The notes under the pieces: model-generated
What the model was told of the DNA's origin: nothing
Databases searched by the model: none
Seen by the model: the letters and a program-made list of their open reading frames with translations, nothing else
Shown here: positions 1-10,674 of the stretch, one piece after another
How the letters are laid out: each line of letters begins with the position of its first letter
Position numbering within the stretch: the stretch's first letter is position 1
DNA from: Neolentinus lepideus HHB14362 ss-1
Lineage: Eukaryota; Basidiomycota; Agaricomycetes; Gloeophyllales; Gloeophyllaceae
Length of the DNA stretch: 64,000 nucleotides
Direction: 5' to 3'
NCBI GenBank assembly: GCA_001632425.1
Contig: KV425623.1
Coordinates: 73,555 to 137,554, forward strand
Made by a program: the position numbers and the translations under genes

Positions 1-1030
1 GCAGATTAGGGAGGTTGCTGTCGTTGTATCCGTTCGGGTAGCGCTTGTACCAGTTGGGAGGCGGCACGATCTGACTCGAGTTGTAACCCGGCCTTGTAGC
101 ATACTTTTTCGCTTCGCCGGGCCAGGCAATGCCTTGTTCGGAGAAAATATAACCCCCGTTGCTGTTGCCGCTCGAATCGATCATCGTCAAGTTGGAGAAT
201 GTATCTACCGAGAAAGTTGAAACATTCGAAGTAAAGATGCTCACGAGATGGACGTACCGTTGAAGAGCGAGTTGGCGACGAGACCGCACGGGTAGACGGC
301 AACGCCATTGATCGTGTCTACAGGCTTGCAGTCGCCGCCATTCAAGGTGTGTGGGCTGACATATTGTCCTTTCAGCTGGTTCGAGTCGAAGCTCTTTACG
401 TAACGCCGATGGTTTTGATAAAAATTCGTCAGCTTATAGTACAGGAGGACAGTCGCTTCGAGGTTGGCAGGTACATCGAATCGTACAACGCAGACGGTTT
501 GGGAGGAAGGGTCGGGGCTCGAGGAGTTGTTGATAAGAGCGTATGACGGCGGAGCACTGGGAGAGGAGTGGTCGGATGAACGGAGAGAATACTTGAATTT
601 CGAAGAGGGGATGTCGGTGAAAGTAGCGGAATCGAGGGTGTCAGCTGCTGACAGATTATTACAATCTGTGTAGTCAATGGTTATCTCAGATACCTGGATA
701 TCCGCAGGCGTGAATACCTCTCCATCATCGAAGTATCCAAGTGTGCACGTACCAGACCACTTCCCCATATCAGAAGCGCTCCGATAGGCGCAAATATAAT
801 ACCGATAATGAACAATGACGGTAGTACGGTCTTGGGTGTAAGAATTGGCTGCCACGCCTTCAGCCGCTGCTGCTTGAAGGCAGTGTCTAATGCAAACAAC
901 TCGATGAGAAGCCATCTCCAAGTCATCACTGTTGGTACTCACTGGCTGGCCGCCTCCAACTACCCTTCTCCTTCTTCTGCTCGCCATTGTTGTCGGCGTT
1001 GCTCCCACCGCGGCGGCGAAAGAGGCCCAT
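1..1030 (-). CDS. CDC50/LEM3 family P4-ATPase (flippase) subunit, 3' end beyond window
   Basis: Seen: the start ATG is at 1030-1028. Exon 1 runs 1030-943 and encodes a basic N-terminus ([18 protein letters not shown]). After a 56-nt intron (942-887) exon 2 starts with [19 protein letters not shown], the juxtamembrane signature of the family, followed by a membrane segment ([19 protein letters not shown]). A second intron (donor GTACGTGC, acceptor ATATCCAG) joins to [12 protein letters not shown]. Then come [17 protein letters not shown] and [13 protein letters not shown], both diagnostic. A third intron sits within FN-D, and the ectodomain continues with [17 protein letters not shown] and [13 protein letters not shown] up to the window edge. 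Known: CDC50/Lem3 proteins are glycosylated two-pass partners of type IV P-type ATPases, needed for ER exit and phospholipid flipping. The C-terminal membrane segment lies outside the window. The family call is safe; which paralogue (Cdc50, Lem3 or Crf1) cannot be decided. Confidence 0.93.
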
Positions 1031-1439
1031 GGCAAGAATGTAGTTAGAGGTCAAGTCCGAGAGCATCCGCCGCTGCTCGCTGAGGTAACCTTCCCGCGCC
1101 TCCGTTCTCGGTGAAGCCGGCGATTGCCTTCAAAGCTGCAAGACGTAATTACCAACCACGGCAATTTCTGGGTAACATGCTGTAACAGCCTGATGATCCG
1201 TTATACACTCTGTCATGTTCTCCTTATACTCATCGAAATATAGCAAGGTCGGCCTCTAAACTTGCCTTTGGGTGTCGCGGACATTCCACGTCTTTAAATG
1301 CCTTCGACAAGCACTTTCATCCGCTCTACTTCGGTATGCCGCTGCCCTTACGCTACCAGACATCGTCCAATAGTTTCCGGCAGCCAACGTCGAACGTCGG
1401 AAACTAGGCGCAAACATTCCGACTCGGTTATGCAACAAT

Positions 1440-2522
1440 TTGAATTTTGCTCCTGGGATTAGTAGCGTCAAGGGCGAGCAGCAAGTCGAACTTGAGATCT
1501 ATCCGTCACCGCCAATTCCTGTCCTTGTGGACCGCTTGCTCCTGTTCTTGATATGCTCAGTGACGACTCTCGGCGATAATTTCCGTCACCTTCCTAATCC
1601 AAGAATTTTGCATCGGCATGGGGAGCGCGCTGAGTTCAGTGTTTTATCGGAACTATCCGCGCTCCCTGACGTGCGCAAGAAGTATCTTCGCTGGCTTGAG
1701 TTGTTCTTGTGCCGTGTGGCTGCCTTGCGATATTTATCTCTGCGGAGGGGCGGTGGATGCGATTACATCCTCCTTTTCTTGTCCTGCGACACCACGCCTC
1801 CAAGCTATCGCATACAGAGTACCTCAGGATATCTGCGTACAGCGACGCTGATCAAGCCTCTGTCAGCGCATTCACAGAGGCCTTGACCCACCTCACGACT
1901 ATCCAGTGTCTCGGTTTGGATTTCTACTTCGGAGGTGAGGCGACCCCACCGTTTGTCTACGGCAAATCCTATACCAACGGACTCCTGTTTGTGCGTGGGG
2001 ATTGAAATGAGATTATTGTCGCTCGCATTTAATGGCATGGACCTATGATCGGTGTCAACAGCTCGCTGCATGTCTTCCTGACCACCTAATGATGCTCAAA
2101 TTGGGCCCGTTGCATTTATGGCCGGACTCGAAGATTCTTATATGTCCAAAGGAGATGTTTGCTAGTGACGATGACCATTGGATAATGAGAGATTTTCTTA
2201 TCGAAAACTATATGAACCGTTGATCGCATATGTTCTTTGTAGACGCTGTTCCGAGTCGCTAGAAAAGCCAGAGTTACCTCAAGGTCACGTCAGTATATGC
2301 CTTACACATCCATATCTTGAGATCACACAGAAGCAGATTGTTGAGAATATCGTGCTCATAGGAGGCAAATGTATGTATATGCTATTTTGCCACGAACGCC
2401 AGCAGACTAACGGTTACGACAGCATCTCATACTCGCTTTCGCACACCACTGCACCACTGCGTAAAGACAAGAAAATATTGAGGCTATATGATACAACAAT
2501 AATGCAGTCAACCAAGAGATAA
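1440..2522 (+). pseudogene. possible decayed F-box/LRR-like gene
   Basis: No single long frame exists. Successive overlapping plus-strand frames carry leucine-rich patches, for example FSVLSELSALPDVRKKYLR and VAALRYLSLRRGGG near 1640-1750, then LRISAYSDADQASVSAFTEAL and LTTIQCLGLDFYF near 1820-1930, and a hydrophilic stretch at 2032-2220. This looks like the leucine-rich tail of an F-box-like gene broken by frameshifts, but a short-exon gene of another kind is possible. No F-box motif proper is seen. Low confidence; no function claimed. Confidence 0.25.
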
Positions 2523-2543
2523 CTATACTACAAGGTTCCAATG

Positions 2544-4082
2544 TCACTGCCAACCTTCCTCTCCCGTCTTCCTTCCTCTATAATTACACTCCACAAGCAG
2601 AGGGACAACACCGTGTTCCACGGGGTCCGTATAGAAGTCGATGAAAGCCCACCCTCTAAGCCTCGGTCCGTCCGTACCGCTTCGACCACGTCCTTTCTCT
2701 AAGTCATTACAGTCGTGGTCTCTCGAGTCTTGACTGAGCATATCAAGCAACCATTTCCCGACTCGAGAGTTGACGCCTTCAACACCGAGCCCCACTCCTG
2801 GCCAGCCGAATCCCCGGGCAATGGTGGGCGGTAAGCCGAGAGGGAACGAAGCCGCTGAAAAGTACGTTATTGAGAGTGTAGGAACGGGAGGGTTCCTCTC
2901 GGGCGATAGGAGGATCTTGGTCGATAATTCTACTTTCTCTGGTATAGACAGGAACGAGGGTATTGCATACCTGCACGACGGTCAGTCACTGTAGACGTGG
3001 AGCAAGATGGGAGTCCGACCAGTCTTGAGTCCTAACAAGAGTATTCTTACACGGCCAGGTGAAACCCATCTTTTCGCTGTCGGGCCAGTTGGTAGGGTGC
3101 ATGCCCAGTCCTTCAGTGCCGCCCTCCCAGCCAGTCCCATCTCCTCCAAATCGACTGAACATAACCACTCTACCTCTAACTTCACCCAAGTTTGGCACAC
3201 GGTTCTCAAGAAACCACATGTCACGCCCGCCCGGGCCATTCATGACCTCATCATGTACGCGCTCGGAGAAGATCGCAGGGGAGGTAATCTCAAAATCCTC
3301 CTGTTTAATTGACATAATCAGCGTCTCACGGCATGTTGCGGGCGCAGTGAGAAATGCGTGGACCGTAGAGAGAATGTGTTGGAAGGGTGCGCGCTGCGGT
3401 GAAAACCCGTGATACGCAATCAGTCGGCCTTTGATGACTGAGAGGCGTATGTCCAATACGCGGATACCGGACTGCAGTTGAACAGGCAGAGACGTTTCCA
3501 GAAACTGACATTGCGAGACTGGCCAGCCGTAAAAAGCCATGCTGTATCAATGTATCAGCAATCCATTGTGAGTAAAATGATGGAGAATGTGCGTACGTAT
3601 CATGGGTCCCAGGCAGTAGCAAGGATGACAAGGGAAGGGAGTCTGGCAACTCCGACAAGAATGATGATAAGTTACGCTTGGGAAGAATCACAAGCTGTTT
3701 ATGACGTCTAGAGATCTATCAAGGGGAATATTTGAGTGCCGTCATCATGGTTTAGATGGATTGAACTTACTCTATTCTGATAAATGCGCCAGGGACATTG
3801 TTCGGCCAGTTTGATAACCTTCCAAGACCTCCCAATGTTCCGCTTCGTCCTAATACAGACCGAGAAGTTATGGAGCAGTCTAGTGCATTCATCCGAGGTC
3901 GAGATGTCCTCTCTTGCCTTCGAGGATTCACGAGAATCAATACGAAGCCTAAAGCTCAAGCCCATCTTCGTCACAGTCGCAGATGATGATGGGTCAATAA
4001 CCAAACAGCCTTCACTGTTCTTTCCAGTTCCATCGTCATATGATATGGTGTCGTCAGTTAAGTTCGTAATCGTAGTATGCAT
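2544..4082 (-). CDS. phosphatidylinositol-specific phospholipase C X-domain protein
   Basis: Seen: several exons. The N-terminal exon (start ATG 4082) encodes MHTTITNLTDDTISYDDG, a leading beta-type region. A second exon around 3690-3600 holds LSSLLLPGTHDTYA, with the first catalytic-type His. The next (about 3540-2990) holds FYGWPVSQCQ, LQSGIRVLDIRLSVIKGRL followed by IAYHG (second His region), CRETLIMSIKQED, VPNLGEVRGRVVMFSRFGG and TNWPDSEKMGFTW. The last exon (about 2800-2544) ends GRKTGEEGWQ after WAFIDFYTDPVEHGVVPLL. Known: this is the bacterial-type, single-domain PI-PLC fold with two general acid/base histidines; such proteins cleave PI or GPI to inositol phosphate and diacylglycerol. 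No signal peptide is visible, so a cytosolic location is inferred. The exon junctions between 3600 and 3540 and near 2990-2970 are approximate. Confidence 0.9.
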
Positions 4083-4412
4083 GTTGGGTCGTCGAGGAAG
4101 TCGGTTGCCGTGCAGGCCAGGAGACAGCCAGAGAGTAACGCCACCGCCACCGCCACCGAACCGACTAAAGTCGGTTATTTGCCTACTGGTACTTAACTAA
4201 GTACTAAGTACTAAGATGCAGTATGCAATCTACTATCAATAGGCAACTATCACGCGTGCTCGACTCGGAGGAACAGAAAAAAGCCCGACTCCGATGTTTT
4301 ATCGTCGTATCGATGCTAACTCCGGGTTGAGTACGATTCCGATGTTATCTTTGCTGGCAGAACCAGCGACCTGTCATACGAATTCAACACTCGTTAATAG
4401 TACTCATTCGCC

Positions 4413-5403
4413 ATGTCTGCGTCGGAAAGCGGTATAACAACGGTAGCTGTATATTGTGCGTCATCTTTGGGAACACAAAAGGCGTACCAGGAAGCCGCGA
4501 TGTGTACGTTGCACTGTGTTTCGTCGGTATCAATACTGATTGATGTCATAGCCTTGGGTCGGGCTTTAGCTGCAGCGAAACGACCGCTCGTGTATGGCGG
4601 TGGGTCTAAGGGGATCATGGGCATTGTGTCGGGTGCTGTTCTCGAAGGAGGAGGGCAGGTCACCGGCGTGGTACCGTACGCGATGATCGCAGCGGGAGGA
4701 GAAGAGGACAAGACCGGAAAGGGAGATGCAAAGGACTATGCGGTATATGTGACATTGAATGAGAGGGGAAGAGAACAGGTGCGTTGTGACAGCTGTGATC
4801 AGCTGATACAACGTTCGAAGCGGAACCCTGATCTATGATTCAGGTTGACACTGTAGGCCGACTTTCGCCATATGATCGATACCAAGGCTAATGTTCTGAC
4901 TTGTGATAGGTCATCGTGAATTCTATGCACGAACGGAAAGTTGAGATGGCGAAACGCTCCGCCGGATTTATCGCGCTACCAGGCGGATTTGGTACGTTTG
5001 AAGAAGTACGTCTAGATGATGCCACACATACACTATCGAATCTGATAATTATCACAATCTCAGATCATGGAAGTCACAACATGGACGCAGTTGGGTATTC
5101 ATAACAAACGTATGTTGATCTCTTTCAGTTTGTGTTTCGGAGATAATACCTAACACCGCTCGTAACTCAGCGGTCGTATGCCTAAACGTTCTGTCCTACT
5201 GGGATCCACTACGCGCTCTGTTACAGAATGGAGTTCGAGAAGGCTTTATCCCCGAGAAGAACGAGTCGTTAATAACTTTTGTGGATGGCCCTGCTAATTC
5301 CGAAGAGCACCTGACATTTGACTGGGGCAAGGCCGCACTAGAAGCACTAGATGGCTGGAATAGAGAGGAAAGGGCGGGCATGTTTGATTGGAGTAAGACA
5401 TGA
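4413..5403 (+). CDS. LOG-family protein (lysine-decarboxylase-like phosphoribohydrolase)
   Basis: Seen: five exons with four short introns that I could phase. The joined protein begins [18 protein letters not shown]. Exon 2 resumes at [20 protein letters not shown] (the GGGSxGLMG-type nucleotide-binding loop, here GGGSKGIMG). Exon 3 begins [17 protein letters not shown] and contains the signature PGGFGTFEE. Exon 4 is short ([15 protein letters not shown]). Exon 5 begins [14 protein letters not shown] and ends [16 protein letters not shown] with TGA at 5401-5403. Known: the PGGxGTxxE motif defines the LOG family, which releases free base from nucleoside 5'-monophosphates; in plants and some fungi this activates cytokinins. 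In this fungus the substrate is inferred only from the family. It is complete, with all key motif residues present. Confidence 0.93.
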
Positions 5404-6045
5404 GAACGGTGATATCTTCAAGATCGTATAGAGGTATAAAATTGGTCGCTTTTTCCAACTGATTTGGAATGGAGCAATGATACAGTGTTTGCGCTGGGGT
5501 GTGACTGATCTCCCTTTTTGAATGGTGTGATGCTCACTGAAGAGATGTATCTTTGTTTACAAGGTCTGTTGAAAGGTGATTAACTATTTCTACGGTAGCC
5601 GGTATGTGGTTTTCAAAGCTTTCTTATTCCATTATATATCACAGACAGCTCCGCACTTATTAACAAATAGCTACTCTAACTTCGCTATCGAAATGGAGAA
5701 TACAGGTTAACTGCTACACCGAATACAAATACCGCAATACTGATTATAAGAACGAAAGCCTGGCTAAGAAGACGCCAACGGCTAGAAATGTAAGATTTCC
5801 TAGAAAGTGTATGTGTTTTTCCAATAACGATTATAACCACTGTAAACTTTAGGACCTCTAGTCGCTGGCAGATTAAAGACAGATACGAGAAAGTCTTGGG
5901 AATTCAATATAATTATTCTTCGATCGAGAGCGAAGGAACGGAGGCTTGATATCCTTGAAAACAAATAACCTTGCGTGAAGGGATCGACACGTTAGTAGGG
6001 ATCCAGAGGTTGTGCTATACGTCCGTAAGCATGAATTTTGTGTGA
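5404..6045. other. intergenic, AT-rich
   Basis: No open frame of note. It lies between the stops of the convergent LOG gene and the minus-strand secreted repeat gene, and is AT-rich with several short T runs, consistent with two 3' ends. I see no repeat or RNA gene. Confidence 0.5.
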
Positions 6046-6722
6046 TCAGATATCCTGGTACGCACGAGTGATGCGGGGATCACGACGTTTGTAGGGGTCC
6101 ATTATCACCACAGGTGTAGAAGAAGTAGCAATGGAGGTAGATGTAGCTTCCGTGGAAGATCCTGAAGATGGTTCTATATAATGGTGAGCCATCCGATTAT
6201 ATCGCATAGCGATGCTCTTACCGATGGANNNNNNNNNNNNNNNNNNNNNNNNNNNNNNNNNNNNNNNNNNNNNNNNNNNNNNNNNNNNNNNNNNNNNNNN
6301 NNNNNNNNNNNNNNNNNNNNNNNNNNNNNNNNNNNNNNNNNNNNNNNNNNNNNNNNNNNNNNNNNNNNNNNNNTCGCGACGTTTGTAGGGGTCCCTTATC
6401 ACCACAGGTATAGAAGAAGTAGCAATGGAGGTAGATGCAGCTTCCGTGGAAGATCCTGAAGATGGAACCGTATAATGGTGAGCCATCCGATTACATCGCA
6501 TAGCGGTACTCTTACCTATGGAACTATGCAGATCCTTCTCACGTCCCCACCATTCTAGATCGTCCGAGAGAACAGGAGCTATTGAAAATCTGGTCAGAAT
6601 GAACGTTGAAGGTGTAGTGTTGACCTTGACCCACCTCGAGCTTCAACAGGAGCGGCTGTGGCCTGGAAGCCGGTGGACGCGACGACGCCGAAGATGACCA
6701 CGAGGGAGAAGAAGTGCTTCAT
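6046..6722 (-). CDS. secreted repeat precursor kepA (Kex2-type dibasic sites; contains N gap)
   Basis: Seen: start ATG at 6722. Exon 1 (6722-6635) encodes a clear signal peptide (MKHFFSLVVIFGVVASTGFQ, then ATAAPVEAR). A 56-nt phase-1 intron (6634-6579) is followed by exon 2 (6578-6046). Exon 2 opens with APVLSDDLEWWGREKDLHS, then a module running from SIGKS to DPYKRR. An N run of 145 follows, then a second copy of the module and the tail DPRITRAYQDI before TGA. The two visible modules are 49 residues each with about eight substitutions, rich in Ser/Thr, and both end K-R-R. The reading frame is preserved across the gap (copies offset by 294 nt). Known: signal peptide plus tandem modules ending in dibasic sites is the layout of Kex2-processed repeat proteins. 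Inferred: the modules are released as secreted peptides. It is related to kepB and kepC by the E-W-W-G motif and the intron phase. I do not recognise the family by name. Confidence 0.72.
6229..6373. other. assembly gap (145 N) inside tandem repeats
   Basis: A run of N separates two near-identical copies of a module (6080-6228 and 6374-6520 on the plus strand). The gap lies exactly between repeat copies, so it was probably caused by repeat collapse. The number of modules in kepA is therefore unknown. Confidence 0.95.
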
Positions 6723-6833
6723 ATTAACTGGGGATAGATGACGATTAAGCGAAGGATGTGAGGAAAGGGAGTAGTTGAAGAAGAAGTATAGATATGTTGT
6801 TGGCTGAAGAGCTTGGCTGACTCCTGACCTCCC

Positions 6834-6840
6834 TTTATAT
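6834..6840 (-). promoter_or_regulatory. TATA box of kepA
   Basis: ATATAAA on the minus strand about 110 nt upstream of the kepA ATG. The stretch between is CT/AG-rich with no other start codon in frame, which supports the chosen start. Confidence 0.55.
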
Positions 6841-8910
6841 CGTCCAGATACTCCATGGGCGATGCATCCACCCACATACGAGTCATCCTGGCACACATGC
6901 TGTGACTACAGTTCCTCAACCAGTCCACTGTATCATCCGGTTTAGGAACCGTGCTGTCAGGTTGCCATGTTTGACAGTCGTGGGTTCTGACGTTGTTGCT
7001 TCAGCCACCCAAACCAAGCGCGAACGATCAGCATTTACAGATTTGATCCATGCCACAGCTCGTCCTTTCGCAGGTCCGTGATGGCTCAACTACGGTCAGA
7101 GAGGGATATCTTCCTCCAATCCGATCTGCGGGAACGGCTCAAGAATCATATCCGTAGTTGTGTTCGGTCCCACACCTTAACCTGATTGTTCGCAGGGCGC
7201 GCAATGTAATCACGCAGCACTGAGGCGGCATCGGTTTGACTGCGGGTTGAAAAACGCATTCGAAACAACCTGGGTGTACGGAACAGTCTTCCGTTTTCCG
7301 CCTCGCATCCTATGTCGGGAGTTTCACGAAGCATCGCTTCGCTGGACAGATAATCAGCACATAATAGAGCGCCAGCTTAGACAAGGCACAGGTCCCGAAC
7401 CCAGTGAGATCCGAATCTGAGACGTTACAAGGCGAGCGCGTACCGCGTCCCCGGATCTAGACATGGGATTCCTTTGACTTGTGTACTCATACTACTCGCT
7501 GTCATGGTTAGATTGTTGACATGCCGGTACCGCGATGGATCAACGGATCATAGATCATAGATGCGCCGTTTGGTGGCTGGGCTCTTAATATATAGCAGTG
7601 CAATCCCATAGCGTTTGTGGCTAAGATACTGACTTGAGCAAACTGCCAGCCCCGAGTCGAATCCAATAATTTGAAATGATCTATGCACCAACTCGAGGAA
7701 TATTCGGATCAACCCAAGCTGCCAAGTGGTTCAAGCAGCAGAGCTCCAGGGCATTGCAGTCCATAACCATTACGTAGCTGTACTCAGAGAAGTCAGGTCT
7801 TTGTTGGGCATGCAGTACTGTAACCGGCTTCTTGAAGACATCTCGGTCTTTTGCTCGCTCTGCCCATAATTAACGCTTACTAAGGGATGCACGATGATAA
7901 TGTTTGATACAAGAACAGATTAAGTAGGTGGTTGTTCCAACAATACACCCAGTCATTTGATCATGGAACATAAGAATTTGCGGTCTATACTGCAGATGTT
8001 TCAGACTATGATGCACTTATATCGCCGCTAGTTCGACTGGTGGTGCTAGTGCGCCGTCTTGCAGGTGCTCTCCATACCCAAGTTCAGTTGTCGATCCTGG
8101 TTTTCGCGCAGAATTATCTTATCAACAGTTATCATCGGCGCGCCGGAAAGCGTGAGACGTCCGAATACTGTGACATGCTTGCACTCCGGTAACCCACAAA
8201 GACGTATTTTGGATGTCTTTAGCGTGTGCGTATCAAGTGTTCACGTCCAATCAGAGGCGAACTTGGTCGTTCAATGATCACCTACAAACAACGTCGTCAC
8301 AAGATGCTATATCTAGCAGCAGGACAGATAATCACCGTATGAAGGCTGTGCGCCTGGCTACTGCAGTGCGTGTTAATCGGTTGCACTTGAAGCAGGTCGC
8401 CAAGTGTAGATCAGATGCAGTGAAATGCACTCTGCTCCGTGATTGATGCGCCGCCCCGAACATATCGATATTCCGCGCGAGTCCGTATGTCAGGTCTTCT
8501 TGTACTAGTGGCAATGAGATAAACGTGCCACTGAGCATTGCAATAAATAGACAACCTGACTGGATTGTGAGTTTTCAGAAGTCTGTCCGGCGGCGGAATA
8601 GAAAATCACAGTCCTGGCAATGACAGTATAGGTGACTTGTAAACAAGGTATCCATGGTGACAAGTGAGTCAATTTGACCGACAGGTCTGAGGAAATGAAT
8701 CAATTATTTAATTGACCAGTCACAATGGTACAACGGAATATACCGGCGTCATTGAAAGGCTGAATCCCGGACGTCCCCGACTACGCCGTTACTTACCTTT
8801 CTTTCACCGGTGAGGCGCATATCCCGTGGTACCCTCAGGGAAGCGCTGGACTAACTGCCACTACAAATTTCCACAGGAGCCAGAACAACAAACGGTGCTG
8901 CTCATCAACG
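6841..8910. other. intergenic, about 2 kb without a supported gene
   Basis: Only short open frames occur (up to about 77 codons), with no recognisable motif. The first part is the promoter side of kepA and the last about 100 nt lead into the F-box gene. No tRNA, tandem repeat or transposon end was seen by eye. Confidence 0.4.
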
Positions 8911-10470
8911 ATGGATTCAACAGAAGCTACAGATCGAACAATTCATTCAATTGCAGCCTCCGAGATTCATATGCGCTCAAACCATAATCGGCTTCAACTT
9001 ATCAATTGCCTGCCCACGGAACTGCTTTGTGACATTTTTCTGTGCATCAAATATCATGGGAATGCCTGGAAGCTACCACTTATGCCAGTGTCCCATGTGT
9101 GCTCTCATTGGCGTCGGATTACCCTGGCATATACATCCTTATGGGATCACATTGATCTCAACCAAATGAGCTCTCACGTCATATTAGAGCTTCTTCGTCG
9201 GAACAGGAGCAGTGGTCTATATGTTCGTGTCTGCGACGCAGCTCTCCGACACCTTGGACGCCAAGACATAGTCCGTTTATGGCCACTGATTATCCCAGAT
9301 GCTCTCTCTTTGAGCATCTGGTGCTCTGCGATACCAAACCCTGTGTTTCTTGACTGGCTTATCACATTTCCCGCACCACGTCTGATAACACTAGAGTTAT
9401 CGAGCAATTTCAACTTTTCATGGTGCCTGGCAGCTACGGATTCAGCGGCCTTCTTTGGAGGACGGCTACCTGCTCTCAAGGTTCTGCAAACTACCAACTT
9501 TCCCTTGGCACTCCGTCCCGGGTTATACAGCGGACTCACGCAGCTGCAGTTTGAGATGGACGTGAGCGTGGCGATCGACCGCGAGGATACGGGCGCACAT
9601 ATCATCCAGGTCTTGCGCGATTGCCCGACTCTGGAATCCTTACGGCTGGGAGGGCAGCGCATACATACGCTAGGCCCGGACTTGCCTGACACCGTTACGC
9701 CCCTCAGCCTGCCAAGGTTGAAGTGGATATCCCTAGACTTGCCAGGGCGTCTTTTCCTCTATATCAGCCGCTGCATTGTTGTTCCTGAGACAAGCGCAGT
9801 CCATATTTCCACATGGGACTTGCAGAACCTTGCTGATGCCCTTCAAGACGTGCCATCCCGAATTCTACCCATCGGAGTCTTGGCCGAGATATGTATTCGC
9901 ATTCGGGCCGATCCTGCCATGGAGGAGCTTCCTCAAAGGGAGTTGTGGATATCAGGACGTACAATTCACGGTATCAGTGTCAATTTCACCCTCCACGACA
10001 CATATGCAAGCTCTGTATTCCAGACAGCTATCATTGATTCCATTCTTCGGACCTATGCACTGTCAAATCTACAGACAGTATATATCGTGGGCGAGCATGC
10101 CAGACCTCGTATGCGTGTGGAGACCGAAAATTTGGACGCTATCATTAAACTCCTACGACATCTTTCTGCACTGCAGACGTTAACGCTGTACGCTATGTCA
10201 GACAAACTCTGGGACCGGCTCGCTGGTCATTGTCATGACAAAGTTTCCCCGCTTTTACCAGCTTTGAAAGAGCTGAAGTTCACCTTCTGCGTCATCAGTC
10301 CAAGCCTGATGAAATTCTTCAAAGCGTGGCAATCCTTGCGAAACCTCGAGCGACTCGAATTCAGAGCTTGTATGAAGGAGCGGGTCATGTACAGCGGCGA
10401 CATCATTGCTCAAATTACGGAGTATCTCAGCTGGTCGTCGCACAGAACTGAAGTAGTAGTCAAGCAATAG
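8911..10470 (+). CDS. F-box-like domain protein with LRR-like C-terminal part
   Basis: Seen: an intronless 519-residue frame. Residues about 28-75 form an F-box-like motif: LINCLPTELLCDIF, then PVSHVCSHWRRITLAYTSLW followed by DHIDL. This L-P-x-E-L-L-x-x-I-F / V-C-x-x-W-R / P/S-L-W pattern is that of the agaricomycete F-box-like expansion. The remaining about 430 residues are leucine-rich with irregular repeats (for example LRDCPTLESLRLGGQRI, LRHLSALQTLTLYAMSD, LPALKELKFTFCVIS, WQSLRNLERLEFRACM). Known: F-box proteins bind Skp1 in SCF ubiquitin ligases and present substrates through the C-terminal domain. The substrate is unknown; these genes are numerous and fast evolving in mushrooms. The frame has no internal stop and looks functional. 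It sits between kepA and kepB with no obvious link. Confidence 0.88.
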   Translation: MDSTEATDRTIHSIAASEIHMRSNHNRLQLINCLPTELLCDIFLCIKYHGNAWKLPLMPVSHVCSHWRRITLAYTSLWDHIDLNQMSSHVILELLRRNRSSGLYVRVCDAALRHLGRQDIVRLWPLIIPDALSLSIWCSAIPNPVFLDWLITFPAPRLITLELSSNFNFSWCLAATDSAAFFGGRLPALKVLQTTNFPLALRPGLYSGLTQLQFEMDVSVAIDREDTGAHIIQVLRDCPTLESLRLGGQRIHTLGPDLPDTVTPLSLPRLKWISLDLPGRLFLYISRCIVVPETSAVHISTWDLQNLADALQDVPSRILPIGVLAEICIRIRADPAMEELPQRELWISGRTIHGISVNFTLHDTYASSVFQTAIIDSILRTYALSNLQTVYIVGEHARPRMRVETENLDAIIKLLRHLSALQTLTLYAMSDKLWDRLAGHCHDKVSPLLPALKELKFTFCVISPSLMKFFKAWQSLRNLERLEFRACMKERVMYSGDIIAQITEYLSWSSHRTEVVVKQ

Positions 10471-10674
10471 CTAATCCGTATTTTTCTTACTATTCTTTGC
10501 GTCTCTGTTGTTAACAGATTGATATAGTCATCGTACCACGCAACTATACTGTGGCTGCACTGAACATTTTACTATATCTGGTCCATGACTAGGAAGTAGT
10601 CGTAAAATTCTAGTGGAACCTTTACTATACGTGTGTGTATCCCGTTATAATGTTGTGCGCTGAGCCTGCCCATT

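Noticed and set aside
7651..7670. CCCCGAGTCGAATCC resembling a tRNA T-arm
   Set aside because: No matching acceptor stem, D-arm or anticodon arm could be folded upstream.
9174..9692. 172-codon minus-strand frame
   Set aside because: Antisense shadow of the F-box-like gene at 8911-10470; basic, low-complexity, no motif.
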